Source: CBFCZU01 sp965602635
GTDB lineage: Bacteria; Planctomycetota; Phycisphaerae; SM23-33
Assembly (NCBI GenBank): GCA_965602635.1
Contig: CBFCZU010000033.1
Location: 1-24,997 of the forward strand
Direction of reading: 5' to 3'
DNA: 24,997 nt
Shown: positions 17,791-24,997 of the stretch, piece by piece
Numbering within the stretch: position 1 is the first letter of the stretch
How the letters are laid out: every line of letters starts with the position of its first letter
The notes under the pieces: model-generated
What the model was told of the DNA's origin: nothing
Databases searched by the model: none
The model's input: only the letters and a program-made list of their open reading frames with translations
Made by a program: the position numbers and the translations under genes

Positions 17791-19899
17791 ATGTCGTCAG
17801 ACTGTCTGTTCGAGTTCGAGCCCCTGGCCGAGAGCGGCCGGGCGAGGCTTTCGATCGACCTGTCCGCGCGCTGCCCGCACCCGGTGGAGCGGATGCTCTA
17901 CGGCAAGTTCTGCGAGCACCTGGGCTACAACATCTACGGCGGGATGGAGGCGCAGATTCTCCACAACGCCACCTTCGGGCAGATCAAGGGCGGCGAGGGG
18001 CTCGCCCTGGGGCTTGCCCGCCGGATGGGCTGGCCCGACGGCGAGACGGTGGCGGCCTCGTTCACCGACGGCGCGGCGATCGGCTGGTTCCGCCTCGGCT
18101 CGAAGGAGCAGGTGCTGCTCAGCCCGGACGCCGGCCCGCACGGCAGCAGCGCCCAGCGTTTTGAGACGCCCGGCGCCTCGGCGGCCTCGCCCCTGGGTAT
18201 TGGGCAGTGGACGTACCTGCCGCTGCATCGGACGGGCGGCTACGAGCTGCGGGTGGTGGCCCGGGCCGTCGAGCCGTGCCGGATCGAGCTGTCGCTGTCG
18301 CCGGTTGACTCGGCCGGAAAGGCGGGCGACGCCCTCGCCCGGACGACGATGGACCTGACCGACGATTGGGCCACGCTGACCGGGCGGCTGGACGTGCCCC
18401 GCGGCCGCGGGGTGGACGATAAGGGGGTGTTCCTCTTCGCCGTCACGGCCGCCGGGGCGGCTAACATTGTCATCGACCGCGTCCTGCTGTATCCCGACGA
18501 CCACGTCAACGGCGCCGACGCGGAGATCATCGCCCTGCTGAAGGAAGCGGCCCTGCCGATCCTCCGCTGGCCGGGGGGGAACTTCGTCTCGGCCTATGAC
18601 TGGCCCGATGGCGTCGGGGCGGTGGACGCGCGCCGGACCCATCTCAACCCGGTGTGGGGGGGCATGGAGTCGAACCTCTTCGGCACGGACGAGTTCATCG
18701 CCTACTGCCGGGAGGTCGGCTGCGAGCCGCTGATCTGCGTGAACGCGGGCAACGGCACCGCGGCCGGGGCCGCCGCGTGGGTGGAGTACTGCAACGGCTC
18801 GCCCGACACGCCGATGGGGCGGCTGCGGGCGGAGAACGGCCACCGCGAGCCCTTCGGCGTGAAGTACTGGGAGATCGGCAACGAGATCTTCGGCCGCCAC
18901 CAGACGGGCTGGACGACGCCGGGCGGGAACGTGGACCGTTTCATGCACTTCGGCCGTGCCATGCGGGCGGCCGACCCGTCGATCCGGCTGCTGGCGTGCG
19001 GCGGGCTGCACCTGGGCGTGGACCACGAATGGAACCGCCGCCTGACCAACGAGACCGACGGCGGCGCCGACTGCCAGACGCATCACATCCTGGAGGGCGG
19101 CACGCTCGACGACGGCGTGGACCCCAACGAGCTGTTCGACGCCTTCATGGCGTATCCGATTCAGATCGGCCGGGAGTATCGGCAGATGCGGGAGCGGATG
19201 CTCGAGGCGGGGATCGCCGATCCGCACCTGGCGATCACCGAGCTGCAACTGTTCGCGTCGCGCCCGCACAGGCCGCCCGGGGACGATGGGGCGGCGCGGG
19301 CGCCGATCCCCACGCCGGCGACAATCTCCGAGGCGCTCTACGCCACGCTGATCGTTCACGAGTGCATCCGCCTGGGCGACTTTGTGGAGATGCTGACTCA
19401 CTCGGCCACGGTCAACCACGGCGGCGGGCTGCGGAAGGACAGGCAGCGCGTCTGGGCCAACCCGGTCCACCACGCCCACGCGATGGGGGTCGAGCTGGCC
19501 GGCGGGACGCCGCTGGGCGTCGCCCTCGCATGCGGGACGTTCTCGACGGCCCACGAGTTCGGGCATCTGCCGGCGGTTGAGGGCATCCCCGACCTCGACG
19601 CGATGGCGGTGCTGGCCGAGGGCGGCGAGGAGCTGACGCTCATGCTGGTTCACCGCTCGTCCGGGGCCGGGCCGGTGGAGCTGGCGATCGACCTGGGCGG
19701 CTTCGTGGCCCGCGGGCGGGTGGAGATTCTGACGCTGGCGGGCGAGACGCTCGCCGACGAGAACACCTACGCCGAGCCGGAGCGGGTGGTCCCTCAGTCA
19801 TCGTCGGCAGAGGTCCGCGACGCAGCGCTGACGCTGACGCTGGCCCCGTATTCGCTGACGCGGGTGCGGATCGCCGGGCGGTCAGCCGGGGGCGCCTAA
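17791..19899 (+). CDS. GH51 alpha-L-arabinofuranosidase
   Basis: This glycoside hydrolase would release terminal alpha-L-arabinofuranosyl units from arabinan, arabinoxylan or related side chains. It has 702 residues; the ATG at 17791 follows GGAGGT at six-base spacing, which outranks an in-frame ATG at 17770. The family pattern is clear. FCEHLGYNIYGGMEAQ starts at residue 40. A beta-sandwich/CBM-like insertion covers about residues 70-230. RWPGGNFVSAYDWPDG begins at residue 259. WEIGNEIFG places the acid/base Glu365. AITELQLF places the likely nucleophile Glu484. The C-terminal beta domain ends with APYSLTRVRI. The DUF-like insertion is somewhat longer than in short GH51 enzymes. No signal peptide is visible, so it may act on oligosaccharides in the cytoplasm. 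Substrate specificity is inferred from family. Confidence 0.9.
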   Translation: MSSDCLFEFEPLAESGRARLSIDLSARCPHPVERMLYGKFCEHLGYNIYGGMEAQILHNATFGQIKGGEGLALGLARRMGWPDGETVAASFTDGAAIGWFRLGSKEQVLLSPDAGPHGSSAQRFETPGASAASPLGIGQWTYLPLHRTGGYELRVVARAVEPCRIELSLSPVDSAGKAGDALARTTMDLTDDWATLTGRLDVPRGRGVDDKGVFLFAVTAAGAANIVIDRVLLYPDDHVNGADAEIIALLKEAALPILRWPGGNFVSAYDWPDGVGAVDARRTHLNPVWGGMESNLFGTDEFIAYCREVGCEPLICVNAGNGTAAGAAAWVEYCNGSPDTPMGRLRAENGHREPFGVKYWEIGNEIFGRHQTGWTTPGGNVDRFMHFGRAMRAADPSIRLLACGGLHLGVDHEWNRRLTNETDGGADCQTHHILEGGTLDDGVDPNELFDAFMAYPIQIGREYRQMRERMLEAGIADPHLAITELQLFASRPHRPPGDDGAARAPIPTPATISEALYATLIVHECIRLGDFVEMLTHSATVNHGGGLRKDRQRVWANPVHHAHAMGVELAGGTPLGVALACGTFSTAHEFGHLPAVEGIPDLDAMAVLAEGGEELTLMLVHRSSGAGPVELAIDLGGFVARGRVEILTLAGETLADENTYAEPERVVPQSSSAEVRDAALTLTLAPYSLTRVRIAGRSAGGA

Positions 19900-19908
19900 C
19901 CGCTCCAG

Positions 19909-19924
19909 GGCCGCGGCGGCGGCC
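19909..19924. terminator. GC hairpin between convergent genes
   Basis: GGCCGC and GCGGCC form a 6-bp stem with a four-base loop in the 36-base gap between the ends of the GH51 and esterase-like genes. No T-run follows on either strand, so it is at most a weak bidirectional terminator. Confidence 0.3.
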
Positions 19925-19935
19925 GCGCACGGCGG

Positions 19936-21885
19936 TCAGCGCCTCTTCCTCACCGGGCGCATCTGGCTGTCCCACGGCCGGAGCAGGCGGAGGCCCTTCC
20001 TGGCCCTCAGCAGCCGGTGGCAGTCGGGCAGGTCGAAGTCCTTCAGCACGCTCGGCACGAGCGACGACAGCGGCCAGCTCTGCACCGGCACCTGCGTCAG
20101 CTCGTGGTAGCTCCTCAGGGCGTTGTGCAGGGTGACGCGCTTGACAAGCGGGTGGAGGCAGGCGGCGAACGTCGCCCAGATCGCGCCCAGCCCGCGCCCG
20201 ACGAGGTGAACGCCGCGGCACCCCCGGTCGGCGAACAGGTCGAGCACGGCCAGCAGGTCGTGCACCCTCCGCCCGCAGTACGGCTCCTTGAGCATCAGCC
20301 CGTGTGAGGCGTACAGGTACTCGCTGCCGTAGGGGTTGAAGAACTGGCTGTCCGCGCATGTCCTGGCGCCGAGCTGCCCGATGCCGCGGACCTCGACGGC
20401 GAAGAGGGGCTTGGCCTTGGGCCCCAGGCCCTTGGCCATGTCCTGTGCGACGGACAGGTGGGGGACGAAGATGGTCGCGCGGGTGCACTTGGGGAAGTAT
20501 CGCCCGCCGTCCATAGGTCCGCAGACGTGCACGAGTGCCTGGATGCCCGGCTCTGTCTCGACTGCCATGGCCGAGACCACGCGCCGTTTCTCTGTGGCCG
20601 ACCATATCAGCCGGATGGCGCGGTAGTGGGGCGGCGCCTTGCGCGGCGGCAGGACCAGCCGCCTGGCGATACGGTCGAGCAGGGCCTTTCCCGACAGCCG
20701 CTTCCGCTCCCGGGCCGCGCGGGTGGCGCGTTCGCGCGTGAAGTCGAACACCCGCCGGGCGCCGCGCATCCGGTGCACCTGTCCGGCCGGGGTGGCGTTG
20801 AGCGTCGCCTCGGTCTCCAGCCGCTGGCGGGCGCTCTCGCGGGGCTTGCCCCTGACGCCGGCGTGCTTGTTGAAGAAGCGGTACATCGCCTCGCGGTTCT
20901 CTTTGTAGTACCCGTGCAGGCGCGGGCCGATGAACAGATCGACGTCGCCGCGGCGGCCGAGGATGCCGTAAAGCCGACGCAACTCCGCGTACACCCCCCG
21001 CAGCCCGCGCAGGTCGAAGAAGTCGAGCTCCTGGCTGAGCAGCAGCGTGGGGCGGGGGATCTGGGCGATGAAGAAGTCGGTCATGTCGAGCCCGGCCGCC
21101 ATGAGCCCGGGCGGGCACTGCTCGCAGTCCTGCGGCTCCTCGTTCTCCATGTTGTAGATGAACTGGGTGACGAAGCAGCTCGGGGCGGCCATGGTGAACC
21201 GGTCGTCCAGGGCCGTCAGCCAGGTGGTCATCGTCCCGCCGCCGGAGTTGCCGGTCAGCCCGACGCGGGCGGCGTCCACCTCAGGCCGGGCCAGCAGGTA
21301 GTCCAGCCCGCGGATGCCGTCCCACGCCCGCCAGGCGCCGAAGAAATCGCCCAGCAGCGACATCTGGTTGCCCATCATGTTGTGTTCCTGCGTGCAGCCC
21401 CGGGGCCAGGCGCGGCCTTCCTTCCTGGGATACTGCAACCGCTCGCCCTGGCTGAATGGGTCGTAGGTCAGGACGACGTACCCCTGGCGCGCCAGGTTGG
21501 CGGAGAAGGCCTGGTAGAGGTCGTATGCCTTTCCGGGCAGGGCGTGCCCGCAGGTGCCCAGCACGGCGGGGCACGGCCGGCGGGCGGCCCTGGGCAGGTA
21601 CAGGTTGGCCGTGACAGGCAGGGCCGGGCGAGACTCGTAGATCACCTTCTCGATGGTGTAGGCCCTGCGCCGGACGGTGCCGGTGATGCGGGCGTTCAGC
21701 GGGGTGCGCCTGGGCATCGGCCCGAAGCACGCCCGCAGCTTGCGCCGCACCTCCGCGCGGAGGCGCATCAACTGCGTCTTCGTCTTGACGGCGGCCCTGG
21801 CGGCGGCGCGGCGGCGGAAGATTTCCCGCTCGCGCTGAACGTAATACTCATGCACCATGTGGCCGTAAGGATATTGCTCGGACAT
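19936..21885 (-). CDS. Two-domain esterase-like alpha/beta hydrolase (acetylxylan-esterase type)
   Basis: This encodes 649 residues from an ATG at 21885, with GAGGAA upstream; an in-frame start 15 codons earlier (21930) is weaker. Residues of about 60-330 form an alpha/beta-hydrolase domain. It includes VTANLYLPRAARRPCPAVLG, a GHALPGK loop, VVLTYDPFSQGER, and the nucleophile elbow GNSGGG with Ser214. Its likely His is His324 in GPRLHGYY. This matches the acetylxylan-esterase/dienelactone-hydrolase style of planctomycete proteins. A second domain (about residues 420-640) has a matching strand order, with the elbow reading GRGLG. There Gly565 stands where a nucleophilic Ser would be, so the second domain is probably inactive. 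The C-terminus is basic. The gene converges with GH51, and removal of acetyl or other ester groups from the same glycan is plausible. No signal peptide is visible. Confidence 0.75.
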   Translation of the reverse strand: MSEQYPYGHMVHEYYVQREREIFRRRAAARAAVKTKTQLMRLRAEVRRKLRACFGPMPRRTPLNARITGTVRRRAYTIEKVIYESRPALPVTANLYLPRAARRPCPAVLGTCGHALPGKAYDLYQAFSANLARQGYVVLTYDPFSQGERLQYPRKEGRAWPRGCTQEHNMMGNQMSLLGDFFGAWRAWDGIRGLDYLLARPEVDAARVGLTGNSGGGTMTTWLTALDDRFTMAAPSCFVTQFIYNMENEEPQDCEQCPPGLMAAGLDMTDFFIAQIPRPTLLLSQELDFFDLRGLRGVYAELRRLYGILGRRGDVDLFIGPRLHGYYKENREAMYRFFNKHAGVRGKPRESARQRLETEATLNATPAGQVHRMRGARRVFDFTRERATRAARERKRLSGKALLDRIARRLVLPPRKAPPHYRAIRLIWSATEKRRVVSAMAVETEPGIQALVHVCGPMDGGRYFPKCTRATIFVPHLSVAQDMAKGLGPKAKPLFAVEVRGIGQLGARTCADSQFFNPYGSEYLYASHGLMLKEPYCGRRVHDLLAVLDLFADRGCRGVHLVGRGLGAIWATFAACLHPLVKRVTLHNALRSYHELTQVPVQSWPLSSLVPSVLKDFDLPDCHRLLRARKGLRLLRPWDSQMRPVRKRR

Positions 21886-21929
21886 GACTGCGTTCCTCGC
21901 CAAAGTTCGCGTTATCCCAGGGCCAACCA

Positions 21930-21963
21930 TTTACCGTGATGGACCGGGCCGGTCCAGGGTAAA
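21930..21963. promoter_or_regulatory. Nested inverted repeat in the divergent intergenic region
   Basis: An inner pair TGGACCGG/CCGGTCCA (21940-21947 and 21949-21956) forms an 8-bp perfect dyad with a single central base. An outer pair TTTACC/GGTAAA (21930-21935 and 21958-21963) encloses it with unequal spacing (four and one bases). It lies between two divergent gene starts, the usual place for an operator. It is a regulator-binding candidate, and no regulator gene is adjacent. Confidence 0.45.
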
Positions 21964-22004
21964 CTACCCGCCTGCCGCCGGCCAGGTGCATGCGGCCGCG
22001 GCTG

Positions 22005-22013
22005 TGGTACAAT
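22005..22013 (+). promoter_or_regulatory. Putative extended -10 promoter for the reductase-like/heparinase pair
   Basis: TGG followed by TACAAT is an extended -10 element with a 5/6 -10 box. No good -35 box is seen. Predicted start is near 22020, about 31 nt before the TTG start at 22051, with AAAGGAG in between. Confidence 0.45.
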
Positions 22014-22050
22014 GCCGCCGGATACGGCGCCCGGGCGAAAGGAGTGCATC

Positions 22051-22875
22051 TTGGAAGACATGCCGACTGTCGATTTCTTCGGGAAGAAGGTCAGCCGCCT
22101 TGTCTGCGGCGGCAACCCCTTGGGCGGCTTCTCGCACGTCTCGGCCGAGATGGACTGGGACATGATCTGCTACCACACCATGCCGAACATCATGAAGCTG
22201 CTGGACGACTGCTGGGCCGCCGGCATCAACACCTTCCAGTCGCGCGGCGACCGGCACCAGATGCGTGCGTACCTGGAGCACCGGCTCGCCGGCGGGCGGA
22301 TGCAGTGGATCGCCCAGACGGCCTCGGAGTTCATCTCCATCAAGTCCAACATCGCCGAGCTGCTCCGCTACGAGCCGATCGCCCTGTACAACCACGGCAC
22401 GCACACCGACAACTGCTGGTACGCCGGGAAGATGGAGGAGGTCCACGACCTGGTCAAGGCCATGAAGGACACCGGCCTGCCGGCAGGGATCGGCACCCAC
22501 ATCCCGGCCGTGATCGAGCACATGGAGGAGCAGGGCTGGGAGACGGACTTCTACATGTGCAGCTTCTACGACCTTGCCCGGGGCTACAAGTCGGCCCCGG
22601 CCATGGAGCAGGATGCGTATGCGAAGGACCGCTATCCGGCCTCGGACCCGGCGCGGATGGCGGCGGTGATACAAGCGGTGGACAAGCCGTGCCTGGCGTT
22701 CAAGATCCTCGCCGCCAGCCGCAACTGCGCCACGCCGGAGGCGACGCGCTCGGCGTTCGAGGCCGGCTTCGCCGCCATCAAGCCGGCCGACATGGTCGTG
22801 GTGGGAATGTTCCAGAAGTACGCCGACCAGGTGGCGGAGAACGCCGGCTACGTGCGTGACATTCTCGGCGCCTGA
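22051..22875 (+). CDS. Aldo/keto-reductase-like TIM-barrel protein lacking the usual catalytic residues
   Basis: This encodes 274 residues. A TTG at 22051 is chosen because AAAGGAG lies six bases upstream; the ATG at 22060 would have a 15-base gap. The sequence follows the aldo/keto reductase order: VSRLVCGGNPLGGF, then MKLLDDCWAAGINTFQSRG, a strand MQWIAQTAS, IALYNHGTHTDN, a helix VHDLVKAMKDTGLPAGIGTH, and TDFYMCSFYDLARG. At the position of the canonical G-x-N-x-x-D-T-A-x-x-Y-G, with catalytic Asp and Tyr, this protein reads GINTFQSRGDRHQM. Where the catalytic Lys strand usually lies it reads IAQTAS. A His in the LYNHG strand is kept. Ordinary NADPH-dependent carbonyl reduction is therefore doubtful. 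It is followed after 26 bases by the heparinase-type gene. Function is unknown. Confidence 0.75.
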   Translation: MEDMPTVDFFGKKVSRLVCGGNPLGGFSHVSAEMDWDMICYHTMPNIMKLLDDCWAAGINTFQSRGDRHQMRAYLEHRLAGGRMQWIAQTASEFISIKSNIAELLRYEPIALYNHGTHTDNCWYAGKMEEVHDLVKAMKDTGLPAGIGTHIPAVIEHMEEQGWETDFYMCSFYDLARGYKSAPAMEQDAYAKDRYPASDPARMAAVIQAVDKPCLAFKILAASRNCATPEATRSAFEAGFAAIKPADMVVVGMFQKYADQVAENAGYVRDILGA

Positions 22876-22901
22876 CGCGCCGCCTCAGCAGGAACGGAGG
22901 C

Positions 22902-24997
22902 ATGAAAGACACCCGGCACCCGCACCCGCACGTCGATCCTCGCCAGCCGCGAAACGGCGCCCGCCCCGGGACGAACCCGCCGGTCTTCGTCTGGAAGCCG
23001 ACGGGCGGCGAGGGCGGCTTCCGCCTGACGGTCGCCCGCGACGAAGGCTTCAGGGACGTGTGCCTTGACCGCCCGGGCCTGCCCGACCCGGTGTTCCTGC
23101 CGGAGCGGGCCCTGCCGGCCGGGGAGTACTTCTGGAAGTGGTCGGCGGCCTGCGGCGAGTCCGAGGTCTTCAGCTTCCGGATCGGCCCCGAGGCCGTTGT
23201 GCTCGAGGTCCCGCCCGCGCGGGAGTGGCTCGAGCGTTTCCCCGCCGAACATCCGCGGATCTACGTTCGCCCGGAGGATGTGGCCGACCTGCGCGAGTCG
23301 CGCGCCGGCAGGAGGGCGGAGATGTGGCGGGCACTCCAGGCCAGCGCCGACGAGCTGTTCGCCCAGCCGCACGAGATCGACGAGCCGCCTTACCTCGCCG
23401 ACAGGCGCCGCGACTACCGCAAGTACTTCGAGGTATGGCACCGGGCGATGGTCGAGTCGCGCAACTTCATCCGCGGCGCCCACACGCTGTCGCTGGCCTA
23501 CCTGGCCAGCGGCGATGCCCGCTACGCCCGCGCCGCCTGCGGGCGCATGGCCTCGATAAGCCGCTGGGACCCGACCGGCTCCAGCAGCATCGACCACAAC
23601 GACGAGGCCCACATGTCCGTCATCTGGCACGGGCCGCAGGCCTGTGACTGGGTGTGGGACCAGTTCACCGACGAGCAGCGCGAGCTGGTGATCGACCAGT
23701 TCCGCCGCCGCGGGCAGATCAACTACGAGCACATGCACGGGCGGGGGATGTACGGCGTGGAGCGGTTCGATTCGCACGCCGGGCGGGAGATCGTCTTCCT
23801 GGCGATGATCGCCTTCGTCTTCCACGAGCACATTCCCGAGGCGGCTGGGTGGCTGGAGTGGCTGCGCCCGGTGCTGTGCGGCGTCTGGCCCATCTGGGCG
23901 GGCGACGACGGGGCGTGGGCGGAGGGTCCGTCCTACAGCACGGCCTACGTCGGCATCATGACCATGTTCGCCACGGCGCTGAAGCGGGGGGCCGGGATCG
24001 ACCTCTACCGCCGGACGTTCTGGGCCAACCACGCCCGCTGGCGGGAGGCGTTCATCCCGCCCTACGCGCAGTGGTGCGGCTTCGGCGACAACGGCCTGCG
24101 CCCGCCGCTGGAGGGCAGCACGGACATCGTCGAGACGATCGGGCGCGAGACCGGCTCGGGCGAGCTGGCGGAGTACGTGGCCGCCTGCCGCCGGGCCGCG
24201 CCGCGGGCAGCGCCGCCGCCGCAGGCATACCTCGCCCCGGCGGCGGGGCCCACGCCCGCCCCGGCGGCCAGGGAAGGACTGTGCAGGGTCTTCCCCTACG
24301 CTGGATGGGCGGCCATCCGCACGCACATCGACGACCCGGGCCGCGACGTGGCGCTGCTGCTGCGCTCCTCGCCGCTTGGCGCCGTCAGTCACTCGCACGC
24401 GAGCAACAACGACTTCGCCATCCACGTCGCCGGCGAGGTGCTGGCCATGCCCAGCGGCTACTACGACGGCTACGGCTCGGCCCACCACGTCCGGTGGGTA
24501 TGGCACACCAAGTCGCACAACTGCCTGACGCTCTCGGGCGCCAGTCAACTGCGCAGCCACGACTCCGCCGGGGCTGTGAAAAACGCCTTCGAGGACGAGC
24601 ACCTGGCGTACTTCCGCGGCACGGCCGACGCCAGCTACCGCGAGGCCGACCGCTGCCGCCGCCACGTCTGCTTCCTCAAGGACGCCACCGCCTTCGTGCT
24701 GATCGACGAGTTCGTCGCCGCGGCAGCGCCCGTCGGGCTGGAGTGGAACGTCCATTCCTTCAACCCGTTCGCCGTCGATGAGCGGAAGCGGGCCTTCCTC
24801 ATCGAGCGGGGCGCCAGCAGCCTCGAGGGGCACTTCATGTTCCACGACGAGGCGTTCTTCTCGCTGTCGGAGGGCTGGGACCCGCCGCCCATGCCCAGCA
24901 GGGGCCTGAAGGAGTATCCGCCGCAGCACCATCTCCGCTTCAACGTCACCGCCCTGACGCAGCGGCGGAACCTGGGCGTGGTGCTCGCCCCCGGGCA
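22902..24997 (+). CDS. Heparinase II/III-type (DUF4962) polysaccharide lyase, 3' truncated by window edge
   Basis: About 698 residues are visible and the frame is open to the right edge. The ATG at 22902 has AGGAA seven bases upstream. N-terminal residues to about 100 form a beta domain with FVWKPTGGEGGFRLTVARD. Residues of about 115-420 read as the alpha/alpha-toroid of DUF4962: HPRIYVRPEDVADLRESRAG, NFIRGAHTLSLAYLASGDAR, IDHNDEAHMSVIWHGPQACD, AHMHGR-like and RFDSHAGREIVFLAMIAF. From about residue 450 the heparinase II/III beta-sandwich begins. Its hallmark is SHSHASNNDF (residues 496-505), with His497 and His499, then SGYYDGYG (from residue 518) with tyrosines. Lyases of this type split uronic-acid polysaccharides by beta-elimination. 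No signal peptide is visible, which is unusual for the family. It is likely co-transcribed with the reductase-like gene. The substrate is unknown. Confidence 0.85.
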   Translation, partial: MKDTRHPHPHVDPRQPRNGARPGTNPPVFVWKPTGGEGGFRLTVARDEGFRDVCLDRPGLPDPVFLPERALPAGEYFWKWSAACGESEVFSFRIGPEAVVLEVPPAREWLERFPAEHPRIYVRPEDVADLRESRAGRRAEMWRALQASADELFAQPHEIDEPPYLADRRRDYRKYFEVWHRAMVESRNFIRGAHTLSLAYLASGDARYARAACGRMASISRWDPTGSSSIDHNDEAHMSVIWHGPQACDWVWDQFTDEQRELVIDQFRRRGQINYEHMHGRGMYGVERFDSHAGREIVFLAMIAFVFHEHIPEAAGWLEWLRPVLCGVWPIWAGDDGAWAEGPSYSTAYVGIMTMFATALKRGAGIDLYRRTFWANHARWREAFIPPYAQWCGFGDNGLRPPLEGSTDIVETIGRETGSGELAEYVAACRRAAPRAAPPPQAYLAPAAGPTPAPAAREGLCRVFPYAGWAAIRTHIDDPGRDVALLLRSSPLGAVSHSHASNNDFAIHVAGEVLAMPSGYYDGYGSAHHVRWVWHTKSHNCLTLSGASQLRSHDSAGAVKNAFEDEHLAYFRGTADASYREADRCRRHVCFLKDATAFVLIDEFVAAAAPVGLEWNVHSFNPFAVDERKRAFLIERGASSLEGHFMFHDEAFFSLSEGWDPPPMPSRGLKEYPPQHHLRFNVTALTQRRNLGVVLAPG

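Noticed and set aside
17797..19653. 618-codon open frame on the - strand
   Set aside because: It is the antisense shadow of the GH51 gene, with low-complexity basic composition and no ribosome site or motif.
20458..21939. 493-codon open frame on the + strand
   Set aside because: It is antisense to the two-domain hydrolase, which has clear motifs; the antisense product is compositionally biased.
22848..24932. 694-codon open frame on the - strand
   Set aside because: It lies antisense to the heparinase-type gene, whose translation has clear family motifs. The antisense protein is Arg/Pro/Val-rich with no recognisable domain, as expected from GC-rich codon shadows.

Overview
The window is high-GC, densely coded bacterial DNA. 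It most resembles a planctomycete, probably from the Phycisphaerae or a related deep lineage. That placement is inferred from gene content: a PulD-like secretin, a YdjY-domain protein, a free secretin-N-domain (STN-like) lipoprotein, GYF_2 (DUF4339) and DUF2752 membrane proteins, and many loosely grouped carbohydrate-active genes without SusC/SusD. No rRNA or marker tree was available. Twenty protein genes are supported, with no RNA gene, insertion sequence or CRISPR array. No gap between genes exceeds about 200 bases.

Region 1 (1-2948, + strand) holds the 3' end of a secretin gene closed by a strong intrinsic terminator. An exported YdjY-domain protein with an ExbD/TolR-like C-terminal segment follows, translationally coupled to a multi-pass membrane protein. 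Region 2 (2887-5316, - strand) is a tight three-gene operon: a lipoprotein with SPOR-like segments, the RdgB/HAM1 house-cleaning nucleotide pyrophosphatase, and a PfkB sugar kinase. Region 3 (5518-7474, + strand) is a compact membrane-protein triad: GYF_2 plus DUF4190-like, DUF2752, and GYF_2 plus DUF975-like. Region 4 (7471-12862, - strand) carries mutS, a YkgJ-type cysteine-cluster protein, the STN-like lipoprotein and the biotin transporter subunit BioY.

Region 5 (12887-24997) is a carbohydrate-processing neighbourhood. On the - strand are a sugar-phosphate isomerase/epimerase-type TIM barrel, a large DUF4091/GH123-like lipoprotein and a BNR/sialidase-fold protein. On the + strand is a GH51 alpha-L-arabinofuranosidase. 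It converges with a two-domain esterase-like alpha/beta hydrolase. Divergent from that are an aldo/keto-reductase-like protein lacking the usual catalytic residues and a heparinase II/III-type lyase that runs off the right edge. Taken together these suggest dismantling of an arabinose-containing, partly acidic or acetylated glycan; the actual substrate cannot be read from sequence.

Several intergenic regions contain sigma-70-like promoters with 17-nt spacers or extended -10 elements. Two contain dyad symmetries that could be operators. The most unusual items are the reductase-like protein without its catalytic residues, the nested palindrome next to it, the YdjY/ExbD-like fusion and the GYF_2/DUF2752 membrane triad. 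All family assignments were made by eye from motifs; no database search was run.
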